Shown piece after piece: positions 41,878 to 50,528 of a stretch of 64,000 bases of DNA. The stretch spans positions 1 through 64,000 of the forward strand of contig NZ_JOJM01000007.1 of assembly GCF_000720325.1 (NCBI RefSeq), read 5' to 3'. The notes beneath the pieces are model-generated. The model was not told where the DNA came from. It saw only the letters and a list, made by a program, of their open reading frames with translations, and searched no databases. Within the stretch, counting starts at the first letter, position 1, and each line of letters starts with the position of its first letter. Made by a program: the position numbers and the translations under genes. The stretch is from Streptomyces sp. NRRL B-1347 (lineage in GTDB: Bacteria; Actinomycetota; Actinomycetes; Streptomycetales; Streptomycetaceae).

Positions 41878-42041
41878 GCGTGCTCCTCAGCTCTCGGGGC
41901 TTCTCGGGTCTTGCCGGCCTTCCCGGTTCCGGTGTGCGGCCCGGGTGCGATCCGGGCCTCCCTCCACCGTGGCACACCCCTGCCCCACCCGCGATTCGCC
42001 GCCCTCCCGGACCCCGTGGGCGCTCGCGGCTCCCGGGTGCC

Positions 42042-42431
42042 TCAGGCCACGTAGCAGGCGTCCCGGTCGGCGAGCGCGCCCGGCACCGGCGCGTTGATGA
42101 TCTCGTCGAGACGGGCGCGGGCGGCCAGCAGACCGGCGACGGCCTCGTCGATGCGCTCGCGCTCCTTGGCGAGGTCCGGCAGCAGGCCGGAGCAGCCGGG
42201 GGCGAGGGAACCGTCGTCATCGACCATGCAGGGCAGCAGCTCCGCGATGGTGGCGGTGTTGAGTCCCGCGGCCAGCAGGACGCGGATGCCGCGCACCGTG
42301 ACCACGTCCTGCTCCGTGTACTCCCGGTATCCGCTGGGCCGCCGCGCGGGAGCGAGCAGGCCCTGCTCCTCGTAGTAGCGCAGCAGCCGCTGACTCACTC
42401 CGGTCCGCCGGGAGAACTCGCCCATACGCAT
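42042..42431 (-). CDS. MerR family transcriptional regulator
   Basis: 129 residues. The MerR winged HTH is MGEFSRRTGVSQRLLRYYEE (about residues 3-22) with QGLLAPARRPSGYREYTEQD, the conserved (R)YYEExGLL and GYRxY blocks. A dimer helix follows (ERERIDEAVAGLLAARARLD) and a C-terminus with CMVDDDG and a final CYVA; Cys spacing does not match mercury or copper sensors, so it probably senses an organic ligand. It diverges from an imine-reductase-like gene whose promoter contains a 20-bp dyad in an elongated spacer, the classic MerR activation target. ATG 42431 is used; ATG 42425 is an alternative. Confidence 0.92.
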   Translation of the reverse strand: MRMGEFSRRTGVSQRLLRYYEEQGLLAPARRPSGYREYTEQDVVTVRGIRVLLAAGLNTATIAELLPCMVDDDGSLAPGCSGLLPDLAKERERIDEAVAGLLAARARLDEIINAPVPGALADRDACYVA

Positions 42432-42466
42432 GTGATCACCACCACGTCCGTCGACCCTCACATCGA

Positions 42467-42498
42467 TTGACTCTCACATCGATGTGAGAGAGCAGTCT
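42467..42498 (+). promoter_or_regulatory. MerR-type promoter with 20-bp perfect palindrome
   Basis: TTGACT (42467-42472) serves as -35, and a -10-like CAGTCT (42493-42498) follows about 20 bases later, a longer spacer than the usual 17. Overlapping the -35 end and filling the spacer is the perfect palindrome CTCTCACATCGATGTGAGAG (42471-42490). The start point would be at or just before ATG 42506, so the message may be leaderless. Confidence 0.85.
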
Positions 42499-42505
42499 AG
42501 GCCGC

Positions 42506-43420
42506 ATGACGAACCACGCAGCAGCCACCACGAGTTCCCCGTCCCCCGTCACCGTCGTCGGCCTCGGCCCCATGGGCCTGGTCCTCGCCGAGGCCCTTCT
42601 GTCCAAGGGCCATCCCACGACCGTCTGGAACCGCACCCCGGAGCGGGCGAGCGGCCTCGTCGCCCGCGGCGCTTCGCTCGCCGGAAGCATCGCGGACGCG
42701 GTGTCCGCGAGCCCCGTCACGATCATGTGCCTCAACACCTACGACACGATGTACGAGGTGTTCGGACCCGCCGGGGACGCCTTGCGGGGCCGGGTCCTGG
42801 TGAACCTCAACTCCGGTACGCCGCAGGAGGTGCGCACCGCGGTCACCTGGGCGTCAGGCCTCGGCGTCCGCTATCTCGACGGCGCCGTCATGGTGCCGCC
42901 GCCGCTGGTCGGACGGCCCGACGCGGTGTTCCTGTACAGCGGCGACCGCGCCGTCCTCGACGAGCACCGGGCGACGCTCGCGAGCCTGGGCGACCCCCGC
43001 TTCCTCGGCACGGACCCGACGCTGGCGGTGCTGTACAACACGGCCCTCCTGCACATGATGTACGCGACCCTCAACGGCTATCTGCACGCCACCGCCCTGG
43101 TCGGCTCGGCGGGCGTCTCCGCGGTCGAGTTCGCCGGCATCGCGCTCGGCTGGTTCATGCCCGCGGTCCTCGACCCGTCCTCCCTCGCGCCGCGCGCCGC
43201 CGACCTGGACGAGGGCAACTACCCGGGCGCCCTCGGCACGTTGCGGATGAACGTGAACGCCCTGGAGCACATCGCCCGCGCCTCCGAGGAGCAGGGCGTG
43301 CACTCCGAGCTCCCCCGCCTCATGCGCGAGGTGGCCGAACGCGCGGTCTCCCAGGGCCACGGCGACGACAACTACTTCTCGGTCCACGAGCTCTTCAAGC
43401 GGCCCTCACCCGCCTCCTGA
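42506..43420 (+). CDS. NAD(P)-binding reductase, imine reductase/6-phosphogluconate-dehydrogenase-like
   Basis: 304 residues. Rossmann motif VVGLGPMGLVLAEALLSKGH (GLGPMG at 19-24) and NRTPERASGLVARGASLAG indicate NADPH preference by the following Arg. The C-terminal domain includes NTALLHMMYATLNGYLHATAL and GIALGWFMPAVLD, the all-helical dimerising half of the beta-hydroxyacid dehydrogenase/imine reductase superfamily. Length and motifs fit imine reductases, which reduce cyclic or acyclic C=N bonds; the natural substrate is unknown. It diverges from a MerR regulator and has a MerR-type promoter, so expression probably responds to a ligand. Confidence 0.9.
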   Translation: MTNHAAATTSSPSPVTVVGLGPMGLVLAEALLSKGHPTTVWNRTPERASGLVARGASLAGSIADAVSASPVTIMCLNTYDTMYEVFGPAGDALRGRVLVNLNSGTPQEVRTAVTWASGLGVRYLDGAVMVPPPLVGRPDAVFLYSGDRAVLDEHRATLASLGDPRFLGTDPTLAVLYNTALLHMMYATLNGYLHATALVGSAGVSAVEFAGIALGWFMPAVLDPSSLAPRAADLDEGNYPGALGTLRMNVNALEHIARASEEQGVHSELPRLMREVAERAVSQGHGDDNYFSVHELFKRPSPAS

Positions 43421-43529
43421 CCGGCACCCCCGGGCGCGGGCACAGGGCCGCCACGCCCGGCGAAACGCTTCCTCAGCCCGGTGGGACCTTCGTGGTAGTC
43501 GTGGAGGTCCGGTCGTCGAGAGGGGTGCC

Positions 43530-43736
43530 ATGGCTGAGGAACCTGTGCCGGCCCGGTTGGGCGTGGAGATGCGGGAGGCCACGTTCCCCGACGGGACGAA
43601 GGGCGTGATCACGGTCAAGGCGGGCCTGCCGCAGGCCGAGGTGGACGCGGCCGCGGCGCGGATCTGGGCCGCGGCCCCCGCCACGCCCGAGACCACCCCC
43701 ACGCCCGGTGCCGCCCCCGCAGACCGGCACCGCTGA
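43530..43736 (+). CDS. Small hypothetical protein
   Basis: 68 residues, MAEEPVPARLGVEMREATFP then DGTKGVITVKAGLPQAEVDA and a Thr/Pro-rich tail. Third-position GC is high throughout, and GAGAGGGG lies six bases before ATG 43530, so it is likely real. No domain is recognised. It could be a remnant partner of the MerR/imine-reductase region, but strand and gap give no support for an operon. Confidence 0.6.
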   Translation: MAEEPVPARLGVEMREATFPDGTKGVITVKAGLPQAEVDAAAARIWAAAPATPETTPTPGAAPADRHR

Positions 43737-43808
43737 CTCATGAATCCAGACGGCCGACCCGGACCGTGAGCCCCTCGGAGCGCCGCGCCGTTCGCCAGGT
43801 AGTGGGCG

Positions 43809-43937
43809 CCAGTCCTCCTCGTCCACCGCGAACCGCCAGTCCAGCGCCGCCGCGAAGAAGGCGGCGGTGCCGGGCAGGTCGCGGGTCTTGAGGTCCGCCC
43901 AGCAGAACGCGTTCCGTGAACCCAGTCGGGTGGTCAT
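43809..43937 (-). pseudogene. Truncated VOC (glyoxalase/dioxygenase superfamily) gene
   Basis: From ATG 43937, preceded by AAAGGAGCACCGG, the minus strand encodes MTTRLGSRNAFCWADLKTRD and then AFFAAALDWRFAVDEEDW, the first beta-alpha-beta part of a VOC family protein (the NAFCWADLKTRD start is common in Streptomyces VOC proteins). After Trp at 43809 the sequence loses all similarity (PLPGERRGAPRGSRSGS) and runs on without the second half of the fold or further metal ligands. I therefore read it as a decayed gene whose start site still looks functional. Confidence 0.7.
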
Positions 43938-44016
43938 CCGGTGCTCCTTTGTCGTCCGGATGCTGGGCATCCGGAACCCGTACGGCTCCGCGAGCGGATT
44001 TCGGTGCCGTACGCCG

Positions 44017-44793
44017 TCAGCCCCGGGCCGGTGGCTGATCCTTGCTGTCGGGTGCCGCTGTGCGGTCGTCGATGGTGATGGCGACGGGCTGGTCGTCCGG
44101 GTGGGGTGTGGTGGCGAGGGAGCGCACGGTTTCGGCGACGCGCTCGTAGAGGTGGTGGGCGATGGCCGCGGTGCCGGGATCGACGTCCGGGGTGTGCTGA
44201 GTGGCGCGCAGACTGGTGAGGGTGGCGACGAGGCTGAGGCCGGAGACGTCGACCGTGACGGTGCCCTTCTCCTCGCGGACGGCGCCGGGGATGTGGAAGT
44301 GCCGGTCCTGTCCGGCGTGCGCCACGAGGAACGCCCAGGTGTCGCGGTGGACTTCGAGCTTGGCGGCGGAGATGCCCGCGGCCTTGCGGAGGAGCCCTGT
44401 GTGGTCGCTGCCGTTCTCGTTCGGGTGGCCGGTGTCGTAGGCGTCGACCTTGGGCGGTGCGGGCTCGGCGTGCCGGACGGGCGCGGGCTGCGTCGGCGGA
44501 GGATCCGTGGCGGGCCTGGCGCGGGCAGGTTCGTTGAGGGTGGTGCGGATGGCGGCCAGCTCTGCGCCGAGGGTCGTCAGCGAGTCGCGGATCGTGTCGC
44601 TGCCGCGGTCGAGACCGTCGCGCACCACGGCCCGGATCTCGGTGAGGCCGCGGCTGAGGGCGGCGTCGGCGTCCTGCCTTGCCTGGTCGACGGCGTGCTG
44701 CTGGGCGTCGACGCGCTGCCGCAGCTCGCCGACCTCCCGGAGGATCTGGTGGAGCAGGTCACTGTGGTCGGGCCCTTTACTGAAGATCCGCAC
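44017..44793 (-). CDS. Coiled-coil hypothetical protein
   Basis: 258 residues from GTG 44793 (GGGGGG four bases upstream). The N-terminus RIFSKGPDHSDLLHQILREV continues into a long heptad-like region (about residues 15-85: QRVDAQQHAVDQARQDADA and SRGLTEIRAVVRDGLDRGS), then a Pro-rich linker and a C-terminal globular part with KLEVHRDTWAFLVAHAGQD and VTVDVSGLSLVATLTSLRAT. I do not recognise a family. No signal peptide or membrane helix. It stands next to, but not inside, the sugar ABC operon, which ends about 170 bases upstream on the same strand. Confidence 0.75.
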   Translation of the reverse strand: MRIFSKGPDHSDLLHQILREVGELRQRVDAQQHAVDQARQDADAALSRGLTEIRAVVRDGLDRGSDTIRDSLTTLGAELAAIRTTLNEPARARPATDPPPTQPAPVRHAEPAPPKVDAYDTGHPNENGSDHTGLLRKAAGISAAKLEVHRDTWAFLVAHAGQDRHFHIPGAVREEKGTVTVDVSGLSLVATLTSLRATQHTPDVDPGTAAIAHHLYERVAETVRSLATTPHPDDQPVAITIDDRTAAPDSKDQPPARG

Positions 44794-44963
44794 GTGCCCC
44801 CCTGGGTCGGTGGTCGAAGTGCACAGCGTCGGACCTGGTCCGCGTACCAACAAGCGCGCGAACCGGACACGACACGCGCTCACCACCTGGCCGACCGTCG
44901 CCGCCCCTCTTCGAAGTGGATCTCCCCGGATGCTCCCCAGGCCGAAGTCGCCGGCTCGTCCCC

Positions 44964-45893
44964 TCAGCCCTTGCTGGATCCCAGGGTCAGCCCCGCGATG
45001 AAGTGGCGTTGCAGGAGCAGGAACACCAGGATCGTCGGCAGGGCGACCAGGACCGAGCCTGCCGCGAGCAGGTTGTAGTCGGTGAAGAACTGGCCGCGGA
45101 GGTTGTTCAAGGACGAGGTGATGGGGAGCTTGTCGGGGTTGGAGATGAAGATGAGGGCCCAGAGGAAGTCGTTGTAGATCCAGGTGAATTCGAGGGTGGC
45201 GAGGGCCGCGAGGGCCGGGCGGCACAGCGGGAGCGTGATGCGCCAGAACTGGGTCCACACCCCGGCCCCGTCGACCACCGCGGCCTCCAGGATCTCCCTG
45301 GGCAGGGTGCGCATGAACTGGGAGAGGACGAAGACGCAGAACCCCACCTGGAAGCCGATGTTGACGAGGATGACCGCCCAGTACGAGTCGTAGAGGGTCA
45401 TCGAGTCGGACATCCACCAGGGCAGGTCGATCCGCAAGAAGAGGACGTAGAGCGGGGTCACCAGGACCTGCGGCGGGAGGAGGTTGCCCGCCGTGAAGAA
45501 CATGAGCAGCGCGAGGCCGCCGCGGACGTTCAGACGGGAGACCGCGAAGGCGACGAAGGCCGCGAGGAACAGCGTGACGATCACCGCGGGCACGGCGATG
45601 ATCAGGGTGTTGGTGAAGTACTTGCCCATGTCGGAGGCGGTGTAGGCCTCGCGGTAGTAGTCGAGGGACAGCGTGTCGGGCCAGGAGAAGTAGCCGTCCC
45701 TCGCGGTCTCCTCGTACGGGCGCAGACTGGCGTAGACGGCGAGCAGCAGCGGGGCGACGAACGCCAGGCACACCGCGGACAGGAAGATGTGGACGCCGAA
45801 CCTGCCCCGGCGCGGCCGGCCGTGCGGCGCGGCGCCCCGGACGGCCGGCGTCACGGCTCCGGCCCGGGTCGTGGACTTCAGGTCCGCGGTCAT
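44964..45893 (-). CDS. Carbohydrate ABC transporter permease (MalG-type)
   Basis: 309 residues with six membrane helices (first: FLSAVCLAFVAPLLLAVYAS). The EAA loop is LEAAVVDGAGVWTQFWRITL followed by LCRPALAALATLEFTWIYND, standard for MalG/UgpE-type permeases. Its ATG overlaps the TGA of the MalF-type permease (45890-45893). It is the last gene of binding protein, permease, permease; no ATPase is encoded, so a shared MsiK-type ATPase elsewhere in the chromosome probably energises the importer, as known for other Streptomyces sugar ABC systems. Confidence 0.96.
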   Translation of the reverse strand: MTADLKSTTRAGAVTPAVRGAAPHGRPRRGRFGVHIFLSAVCLAFVAPLLLAVYASLRPYEETARDGYFSWPDTLSLDYYREAYTASDMGKYFTNTLIIAVPAVIVTLFLAAFVAFAVSRLNVRGGLALLMFFTAGNLLPPQVLVTPLYVLFLRIDLPWWMSDSMTLYDSYWAVILVNIGFQVGFCVFVLSQFMRTLPREILEAAVVDGAGVWTQFWRITLPLCRPALAALATLEFTWIYNDFLWALIFISNPDKLPITSSLNNLRGQFFTDYNLLAAGSVLVALPTILVFLLLQRHFIAGLTLGSSKG

Positions 45894-46804
45894 TTCTCGC
45901 GCGCTCCTCTCAGCTCCTGGACCAGGAACGTGACGACGAAGCCCAGCGAGACGCTGAGCAGCACGACCGCGATGGCCGAGCCGAATCCGATGCGGCTGGC
46001 CTCTCCGATGATGTTGTCCGTGATGAGGACGGAGAGCAGTTCCAGGCCGTTGCGGCCCTTGTTCACCGCGTAGACGATGTCGAAGGCGCGCAGCGCTTCG
46101 ATGACCGTGATGACGCCGACGATGACGTTGACGGGGCGCAGGGTGGGAAAGGTGATCCGGAAGAACGTCTGGCGTTCGTTCGCGCCGTCGATCGCCGCGG
46201 CTTCCTTCAGTTCGGGGTCGACGGACTTCAGTCCGGCCAGGTAGAGGATCATCACGTAGCCGGTGTGCCGCCAGCTCGCGGCGAGCATCATCATCCACAG
46301 GTTGATGTCGGAGTCGCCGAGCCAGTCGACGGGGTCCTGCTCGTTGCCGATGATGGTGTTGACGACGCCCTGGTCGGTGCCGAGCAGCAGTTGCGCCATG
46401 AAGCCGACGACGGCGAGCGAGAGCACGACCGGCATGTAGAGCACGGACTGGTAGAAGCGGCTGAAGCGGATGCCCCGGTCGACGAGGACCGCGAGGAAGA
46501 GCCCGAAGGGCGTCGCGACGAGACCGAGGAAGGCGATCCACAGCAGGTTGTGGCGGACGGCGGGCCAGAACGCGGGATAGTCCTGGACCAGGTTCTCGTA
46601 GTTGTCCCCGCCCACCCAGTGGATGTCCCCGATGCCGTCCCAGGACGTGAAGGACAGGCCGACGGAGGCGAGGGCGGGCCCCCAGACGATGACGACGTCG
46701 AGCAGGACGGGTATGCCCAAGAGCGCGCCGAGAACGGCGATGTCGCGGCGTGTGAAGCGCCGCGTCGTACGCCGTCCGGCGCGCCGCGCGGTGTTCTGCG
46801 GCAC
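45890..46804 (-). CDS. Carbohydrate ABC transporter permease (MalF-type)
   Basis: 304 residues with a basic N-terminus (RRAGRRTTRRFTRRDIAV) and six membrane helices. The EAA loop ELKEAAAIDGANERQTFFRI and TFPTLRPVNVIVGVITVIEA is the MalF/UgpA signature, and the periplasmic WDGIGDIHWVGGDNYENLV block between helices 1 and 2 is typical. It forms the transmembrane heterodimer with the next permease. GTG 46804 starts 19 bases after the binding-protein stop; the ends of the two permease genes overlap in ATGA. Confidence 0.96.
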   Translation of the reverse strand: MPQNTARRAGRRTTRRFTRRDIAVLGALLGIPVLLDVVIVWGPALASVGLSFTSWDGIGDIHWVGGDNYENLVQDYPAFWPAVRHNLLWIAFLGLVATPFGLFLAVLVDRGIRFSRFYQSVLYMPVVLSLAVVGFMAQLLLGTDQGVVNTIIGNEQDPVDWLGDSDINLWMMMLAASWRHTGYVMILYLAGLKSVDPELKEAAAIDGANERQTFFRITFPTLRPVNVIVGVITVIEALRAFDIVYAVNKGRNGLELLSVLITDNIIGEASRIGFGSAIAVVLLSVSLGFVVTFLVQELRGAREK

Positions 46805-46823
46805 GGAGTGCGCTCCCCCTGAT

Positions 46824-48158
46824 TCAGCTCACGGACGTGGAGAAGATGTCCTTCTTCTGCCGTTCGATCCTGTTGCAGAGGCCGTCGACGTCCCGGGGAT
46901 TGTCGATGAAGTCCTGCAACGCCTTGATCATGACGGTCTGGGCGAAGTCGGGACGGGTGTCGCGGTCCAGGAACTGGGAGATCTGCTTGGCCTCGGCGAC
47001 CAGTTCGGCTGATTTCTTCTGGAGCGGGCTGTACTTGCTGGTGTCCGCGTCCTCATTGACGGCGACGTTGTTCGGATCGCCCTTGAGGTAGACGTCCTCG
47101 GCCTCGGCGGTGCCGAGCCACTTCATGAAGTCCTTGGCGCCTTCCACGTTCTTCGACTTCTTCGGGACGAGGAATCCGTCGATGGGCGCCTCCACGGCGT
47201 CCCGGCCGTACTGCGGGTCGATCTCGGGGAAGGGGAAGAAGTCGATGTCGTCGCGCTCCTCCTTCGGGAACTGGGAGCCGGGGTGCGGCATGCCGAACAC
47301 GGCCATGCCGGTCCTGCGCCGCTGGAGGCCCTGCCCGGCCTCCTCCCAGGTCCGACCGAGGGCGCCCTTCTGGTAGTACGGCATGAGTTCGCGCCACAGG
47401 TCGAAGACCTTCTTGACCTTCCGGTCGGTCCAGGCCTCCTCGCCGGCCATCAGGCTCTTGTGGAAGTCGTATCCGTTGAGCCGCAAGTTGATGTAGTCGA
47501 AGGTGCCCATCGCGGGCCAGCCGTCCTTGTCGCAGAAGGCGACGGGAATGCCGTCCTTGTGCATCTTCTTGGCGAGCGCGATGAACTGGTCCCAGTTCCC
47601 CGCCTGTTCGTACCCCTGCTTCTCAAAGAGGCTCTTCCGGTGGAAGACCGCCCACGGGTAGTAGTAGTACGGCACGAAGTACTGCTTCCCGTCGTGCGTG
47701 GACTGGTCCTTCAGCGCCTGCGAGAAACCCCGGAAGCCCTTCCACACGTCGCTGATCTCGACCAGCAGGCCCTTCTCCGCGAAGTACTGCATGCGGTATC
47801 CGGCGAACCACATGAAGACGTTGTCGGGCGATCCCTGGAGATAGCGCGTGATGTTCTGCTGGAATTCGTTGTGCTCCGTGGTGTTGACCTTGACGCGCTT
47901 GTCGCTTTCCTTCTCGTACGCCTCGAAGGCCTGCGCGAACGCCGCCTTGGGGACGGCGTCCGACGCGTTGGAGCCCACCGTCACTTCGTTCTTGTTCCCG
48001 CCGGGCCCGTCGCCACAGGCGGTGAGCAGGGCCGGAAGCGTGACCGCCCCGGCGCCGAGGGCCGTACCGCGCAGGAGGTTCCGGCGGGACATCGGATGTC
48101 CACTCACATTCCGCGGGGCGATCTGCGCGTGGGACCCGGTGAAATCTGACGGTGCCAT
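46824..48158 (-). CDS. Extracellular sugar-binding lipoprotein of ABC importer
   Basis: 444 residues. The N-terminus has a twin-arginine motif SRRNLLRGTALGAGAV and a lipobox LTAC (Cys48), so it is likely exported by Tat and lipid-anchored. The mature SBP fold (family 1) has FMWFAGYRMQYFAEKGLLVE, FVPYYYYPWAVFHRKSLFEK and GWPAMGTFDYINLRLNGYDF, aromatic-rich blocks for sugar binding. Clustered Trp/Tyr and proximity to GH27 suggest galactosides or oligosaccharides. ATG 48158 follows GAGGAGGGGGAC; ATG 48092 (MSRRNLL) would still keep the export signal. The promoter region is shared with the divergent alpha-galactosidase. Confidence 0.95.
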   Translation of the reverse strand: MAPSDFTGSHAQIAPRNVSGHPMSRRNLLRGTALGAGAVTLPALLTACGDGPGGNKNEVTVGSNASDAVPKAAFAQAFEAYEKESDKRVKVNTTEHNEFQQNITRYLQGSPDNVFMWFAGYRMQYFAEKGLLVEISDVWKGFRGFSQALKDQSTHDGKQYFVPYYYYPWAVFHRKSLFEKQGYEQAGNWDQFIALAKKMHKDGIPVAFCDKDGWPAMGTFDYINLRLNGYDFHKSLMAGEEAWTDRKVKKVFDLWRELMPYYQKGALGRTWEEAGQGLQRRRTGMAVFGMPHPGSQFPKEERDDIDFFPFPEIDPQYGRDAVEAPIDGFLVPKKSKNVEGAKDFMKWLGTAEAEDVYLKGDPNNVAVNEDADTSKYSPLQKKSAELVAEAKQISQFLDRDTRPDFAQTVMIKALQDFIDNPRDVDGLCNRIERQKKDIFSTSVS

Positions 48159-48229
48159 GTCCCCCTCCTCGGGGTGCAACCCAACACAACCGAACGCGAG
48201 GGTTGGATCTCACTCCCAAGAGTCACCGC
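48159..48229. promoter_or_regulatory. 5' region of ABC operon
   Basis: Contains TGAGAT (reverse strand, near 48207-48212) as -10 for the leftward ABC operon, 17 bases from the -35 in the CGTCAA half of the palindrome at 48230. An inverted pair CAACCC (48177-48182) and GGGTTG (48200-48205) may form a leader hairpin. Confidence 0.5.
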
Positions 48230-48246
48230 CGTCAAGGGTTTTGACG
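48230..48246. promoter_or_regulatory. Palindrome spanning divergent -35 elements, likely LacI operator
   Basis: CGTCAA (48230-48235), GGGTT, TTGACG (48241-48246): a 17-bp inverted repeat. Each half is a TTGACG -35 hexamer, one for the leftward ABC operon and one for the rightward alpha-galactosidase gene (weak -10 TACCCC 17 bases later). A bound repressor here would block both promoters at once. The other palindrome of the locus (GACAACGTTGTC at 51566) differs, so the regulator's identity is open. Confidence 0.6.
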
Positions 48247-48368
48247 CGGGATGCTCGAACCGTTACCCCTCCTCTTCCAACAGACTTCAACACGCTCTAC
48301 CGTAAGCGCGCACGACTGACTCGGACATGGAGACATCCCATCTTCCGCGAGTACGGAGGAACGTAACG

Positions 48369-50426
48369 ATGCGTCACCTTCCCACCCGCACATCCCGCCG
48401 AAGAGTGGTCGGATCCCTCACCGCGGCGCTCCTCTGCGCGGCGGGGCTCGCCTCGCCCGCCGTGGCGGGCGAGGCGCGGAGCCCGCAGGCCGCGCGGCCC
48501 GCGGGCGCCGACGGGCCCCGGCTGCCCGACGGCCTCGCGCTCACCCCGCCGATGGGCTTCAACAACTGGAACGCCACCCACTGCCGCGCCGAGTTCGACG
48601 AGGCGATGGTCAAGGGGATCGCCGACATCTTCGTCTCCAAGGGTCTCAAGGACGCGGGCTACCAGTACGTCAACCTCGACGACTGCTGGGCGCTGCCGCA
48701 GCGCGACGCGAACGGCAAGCTCGTGCCCGACCCCAAGAGGTTCCCGGGCGGCATCAAGGCCGTCGCCGACTACGTGCACGGCAAGGGCCTCAAGCTCGGC
48801 ATCTACACCAGCGCGGGCACCAAGACCTGCAACCAGGCGGGCTTCCCCGGGGCGCTCGGCCACGAGCGCAGCGACGCCCAGCAGTTCGCCGACTGGGGCG
48901 TCGACTACCTCAAGTACGACAACTGCAATAACCAGGGCGTGGACGCCAAGAAGCGGTACGTCGCCATGCGCGACGCCCTCAAGGCCGCGGCGCAGAGCAC
49001 GGGGCGCCCCATCGTCTACAGCATCTGCGAGTGGGGCGAGAACAAGCCCTGGGAGTGGGCCTCCGACGTCGGCCACCTGTGGCGCACGACGGGCGACATC
49101 AGCGACAACTGGGGCTCGATGCTCTCCATCATGAAGCGGAACCTGCCGCTCGCGCGCTACGCGGGCCCCGGCCGCTGGAACGACCCGGACATGCTCGAAG
49201 TCGGCAACGGAGGCATGACCGACACCGAGTACCGCACGCACTTCTCCATGTGGTCGATCATGGCCGCACCCCTGCTCATCGGCTCCGACCTGCGCAAGGT
49301 CTCGCCGCAGACGTTCGAGATCCTCGGCAACAAGGAAGTCGTCGCGGTCGACCAGGACCCGCTCGGCAAGCAGGGCGCGGTGGTCTCGTCCACCGGCGGG
49401 CGGTGGGTCGTCGCCAAGGAGATGAAGGACGGCAGCCGCGCGGTCGCGCTCTTCAACGAGACCGGCAGCCCGCAGCGCATCGCCACGACCGCGAAGGCCG
49501 TCGGCCTGCCGCAGGCCTCCGGCTACACGCTGCGCGACCTGTGGAAGCACGAGAGCTTCCACACCGCGGGCACCATCTCCGCGACCGTGCCCGCGCACGC
49601 CACCGTCCTGGTGCGCGTCAGCGCCGACGGCACCTGGGCCGACAAGCCACCGGCCGTCGAACTCGGCCTCGACGGCGACGCGTTGGTGGAGGCGAGCAGG
49701 CCCGACAAGCTGACCACCCGGGTCACCAACCTCGGCCGCACCCCGGCGCGTCACGTCGGCGCGCGCCTCACCGGCCCGGCGGGCTGGCAGGTCAGGGCGA
49801 CGTCACCCACGAGCGCGGCGGCCCTGCCCACCGGCAGGGCCCTCGCCACCTCCTGGACCGTGACGGCACCTCAGGGCACGCCGCCCGGCTCATACGACCT
49901 CGACCTCAAGGCCGACTACCGCGCCCCGGACGGCAGCCCGGTCGAGAGCACGCTGCCGCTGACGGCCCAGGTCGTCGTCGCACCGCCCGCGGGCCGCTCG
50001 GCGCTGAGCGACCTGCCGTGGATCTCCACCACCAACGGCTGGGGCCCCGTGGAGAAGGACACCAGCAACGGCGAGAGCCGGGCGGGCGACGGCAACCCGA
50101 TCACCATCGACGGCAAGGTGTTCGCCAAGGGGCTCGGCGTCCACGCGGAGAGCGACGTCGCCTACTACACGGGTGGCGCCTGCGAGCGGCTGACCGCGCA
50201 GGTAGGCGTCGACGACGAGAAGCTCCTCCAAGGGACCGTCGCCTTCGAGGTCTGGGCGGACGGCGAGAAGGCGGCGTCGACCGGCGTCCTCACCAACCGG
50301 ATGCCCGCGCAGGCGATCTCCGCCGACGTCAGCGGCGCCGGGGTGGTGCGCCTCGTCGTGACCGACGGCGGCGACGGCATCGACTCCGACCACGCGGACT
50401 GGGCGGAGCCGGTGCTCAGTTGCTGA
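48369..50426 (+). CDS. Secreted GH27 alpha-galactosidase with NEW3 and NPCBM modules
   Basis: 685 residues. The N-terminus has a Tat-like TSRRRVVGSLTAALLCAAGL signal. The GH27 barrel starts LTPPMGFNNWNATHCRAEFD; nucleophile Asp184 is in YLKYDNCNNQG, acid/base Asp243 in LWRTTGDISDNW, and RWNDPDMLEVGN is also conserved. After the C-terminal beta domain comes a NEW3-type module (about residues 440-540, VTNLGRTPARHVGARLTGPA) and an NPCBM module (about 560-680, FAKGLGVHAESDVAYYTGGA). It should release alpha-galactose from oligosaccharides or galactomannan outside the cell, delivering ligands to the divergent importer. ATG 48369 follows GGAGGAAC. Confidence 0.96.
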   Translation: MRHLPTRTSRRRVVGSLTAALLCAAGLASPAVAGEARSPQAARPAGADGPRLPDGLALTPPMGFNNWNATHCRAEFDEAMVKGIADIFVSKGLKDAGYQYVNLDDCWALPQRDANGKLVPDPKRFPGGIKAVADYVHGKGLKLGIYTSAGTKTCNQAGFPGALGHERSDAQQFADWGVDYLKYDNCNNQGVDAKKRYVAMRDALKAAAQSTGRPIVYSICEWGENKPWEWASDVGHLWRTTGDISDNWGSMLSIMKRNLPLARYAGPGRWNDPDMLEVGNGGMTDTEYRTHFSMWSIMAAPLLIGSDLRKVSPQTFEILGNKEVVAVDQDPLGKQGAVVSSTGGRWVVAKEMKDGSRAVALFNETGSPQRIATTAKAVGLPQASGYTLRDLWKHESFHTAGTISATVPAHATVLVRVSADGTWADKPPAVELGLDGDALVEASRPDKLTTRVTNLGRTPARHVGARLTGPAGWQVRATSPTSAAALPTGRALATSWTVTAPQGTPPGSYDLDLKADYRAPDGSPVESTLPLTAQVVVAPPAGRSALSDLPWISTTNGWGPVEKDTSNGESRAGDGNPITIDGKVFAKGLGVHAESDVAYYTGGACERLTAQVGVDDEKLLQGTVAFEVWADGEKAASTGVLTNRMPAQAISADVSGAGVVRLVVTDGGDGIDSDHADWAEPVLSC

Positions 50427-50461
50427 ACGGCCCACGCGGTCGGGGCGCGGGGCCTCGACGC

Positions 50462-50524
50462 ACCGGGGCCCCGGTCGGCGCCGCACGCGCGCCGGCGCCA
50501 TACGCGCGCTACCGGGGCCCCGGT
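50462..50524. terminator. Double-palindrome terminator
   Basis: The 14-bp palindrome ACCGGGGCCCCGGT occurs at 50462-50475 and again at 50511-50524; with the inner pair CGGCGCCG/CGGCGCC between them they can form one large hairpin or two small ones. It lies between the convergent alpha-galactosidase (stop 50426) and ROK-kinase (stop 50529) genes. Confidence 0.85.
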
Positions 50525-50528
50525 CCGC

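Noticed and set aside
42506..43420. 6-phosphogluconate dehydrogenase proper
   Set aside because: The length of about 300 residues and C-terminal motifs fit the imine reductase/beta-hydroxyacid dehydrogenase branch, not full-length 6PGDH.
44017..45771. Very long minus-strand frame covering the coiled-coil gene and part of the permease
   Set aside because: Beyond GTG 44793 it is an out-of-frame reading of the MalG-type permease gene.
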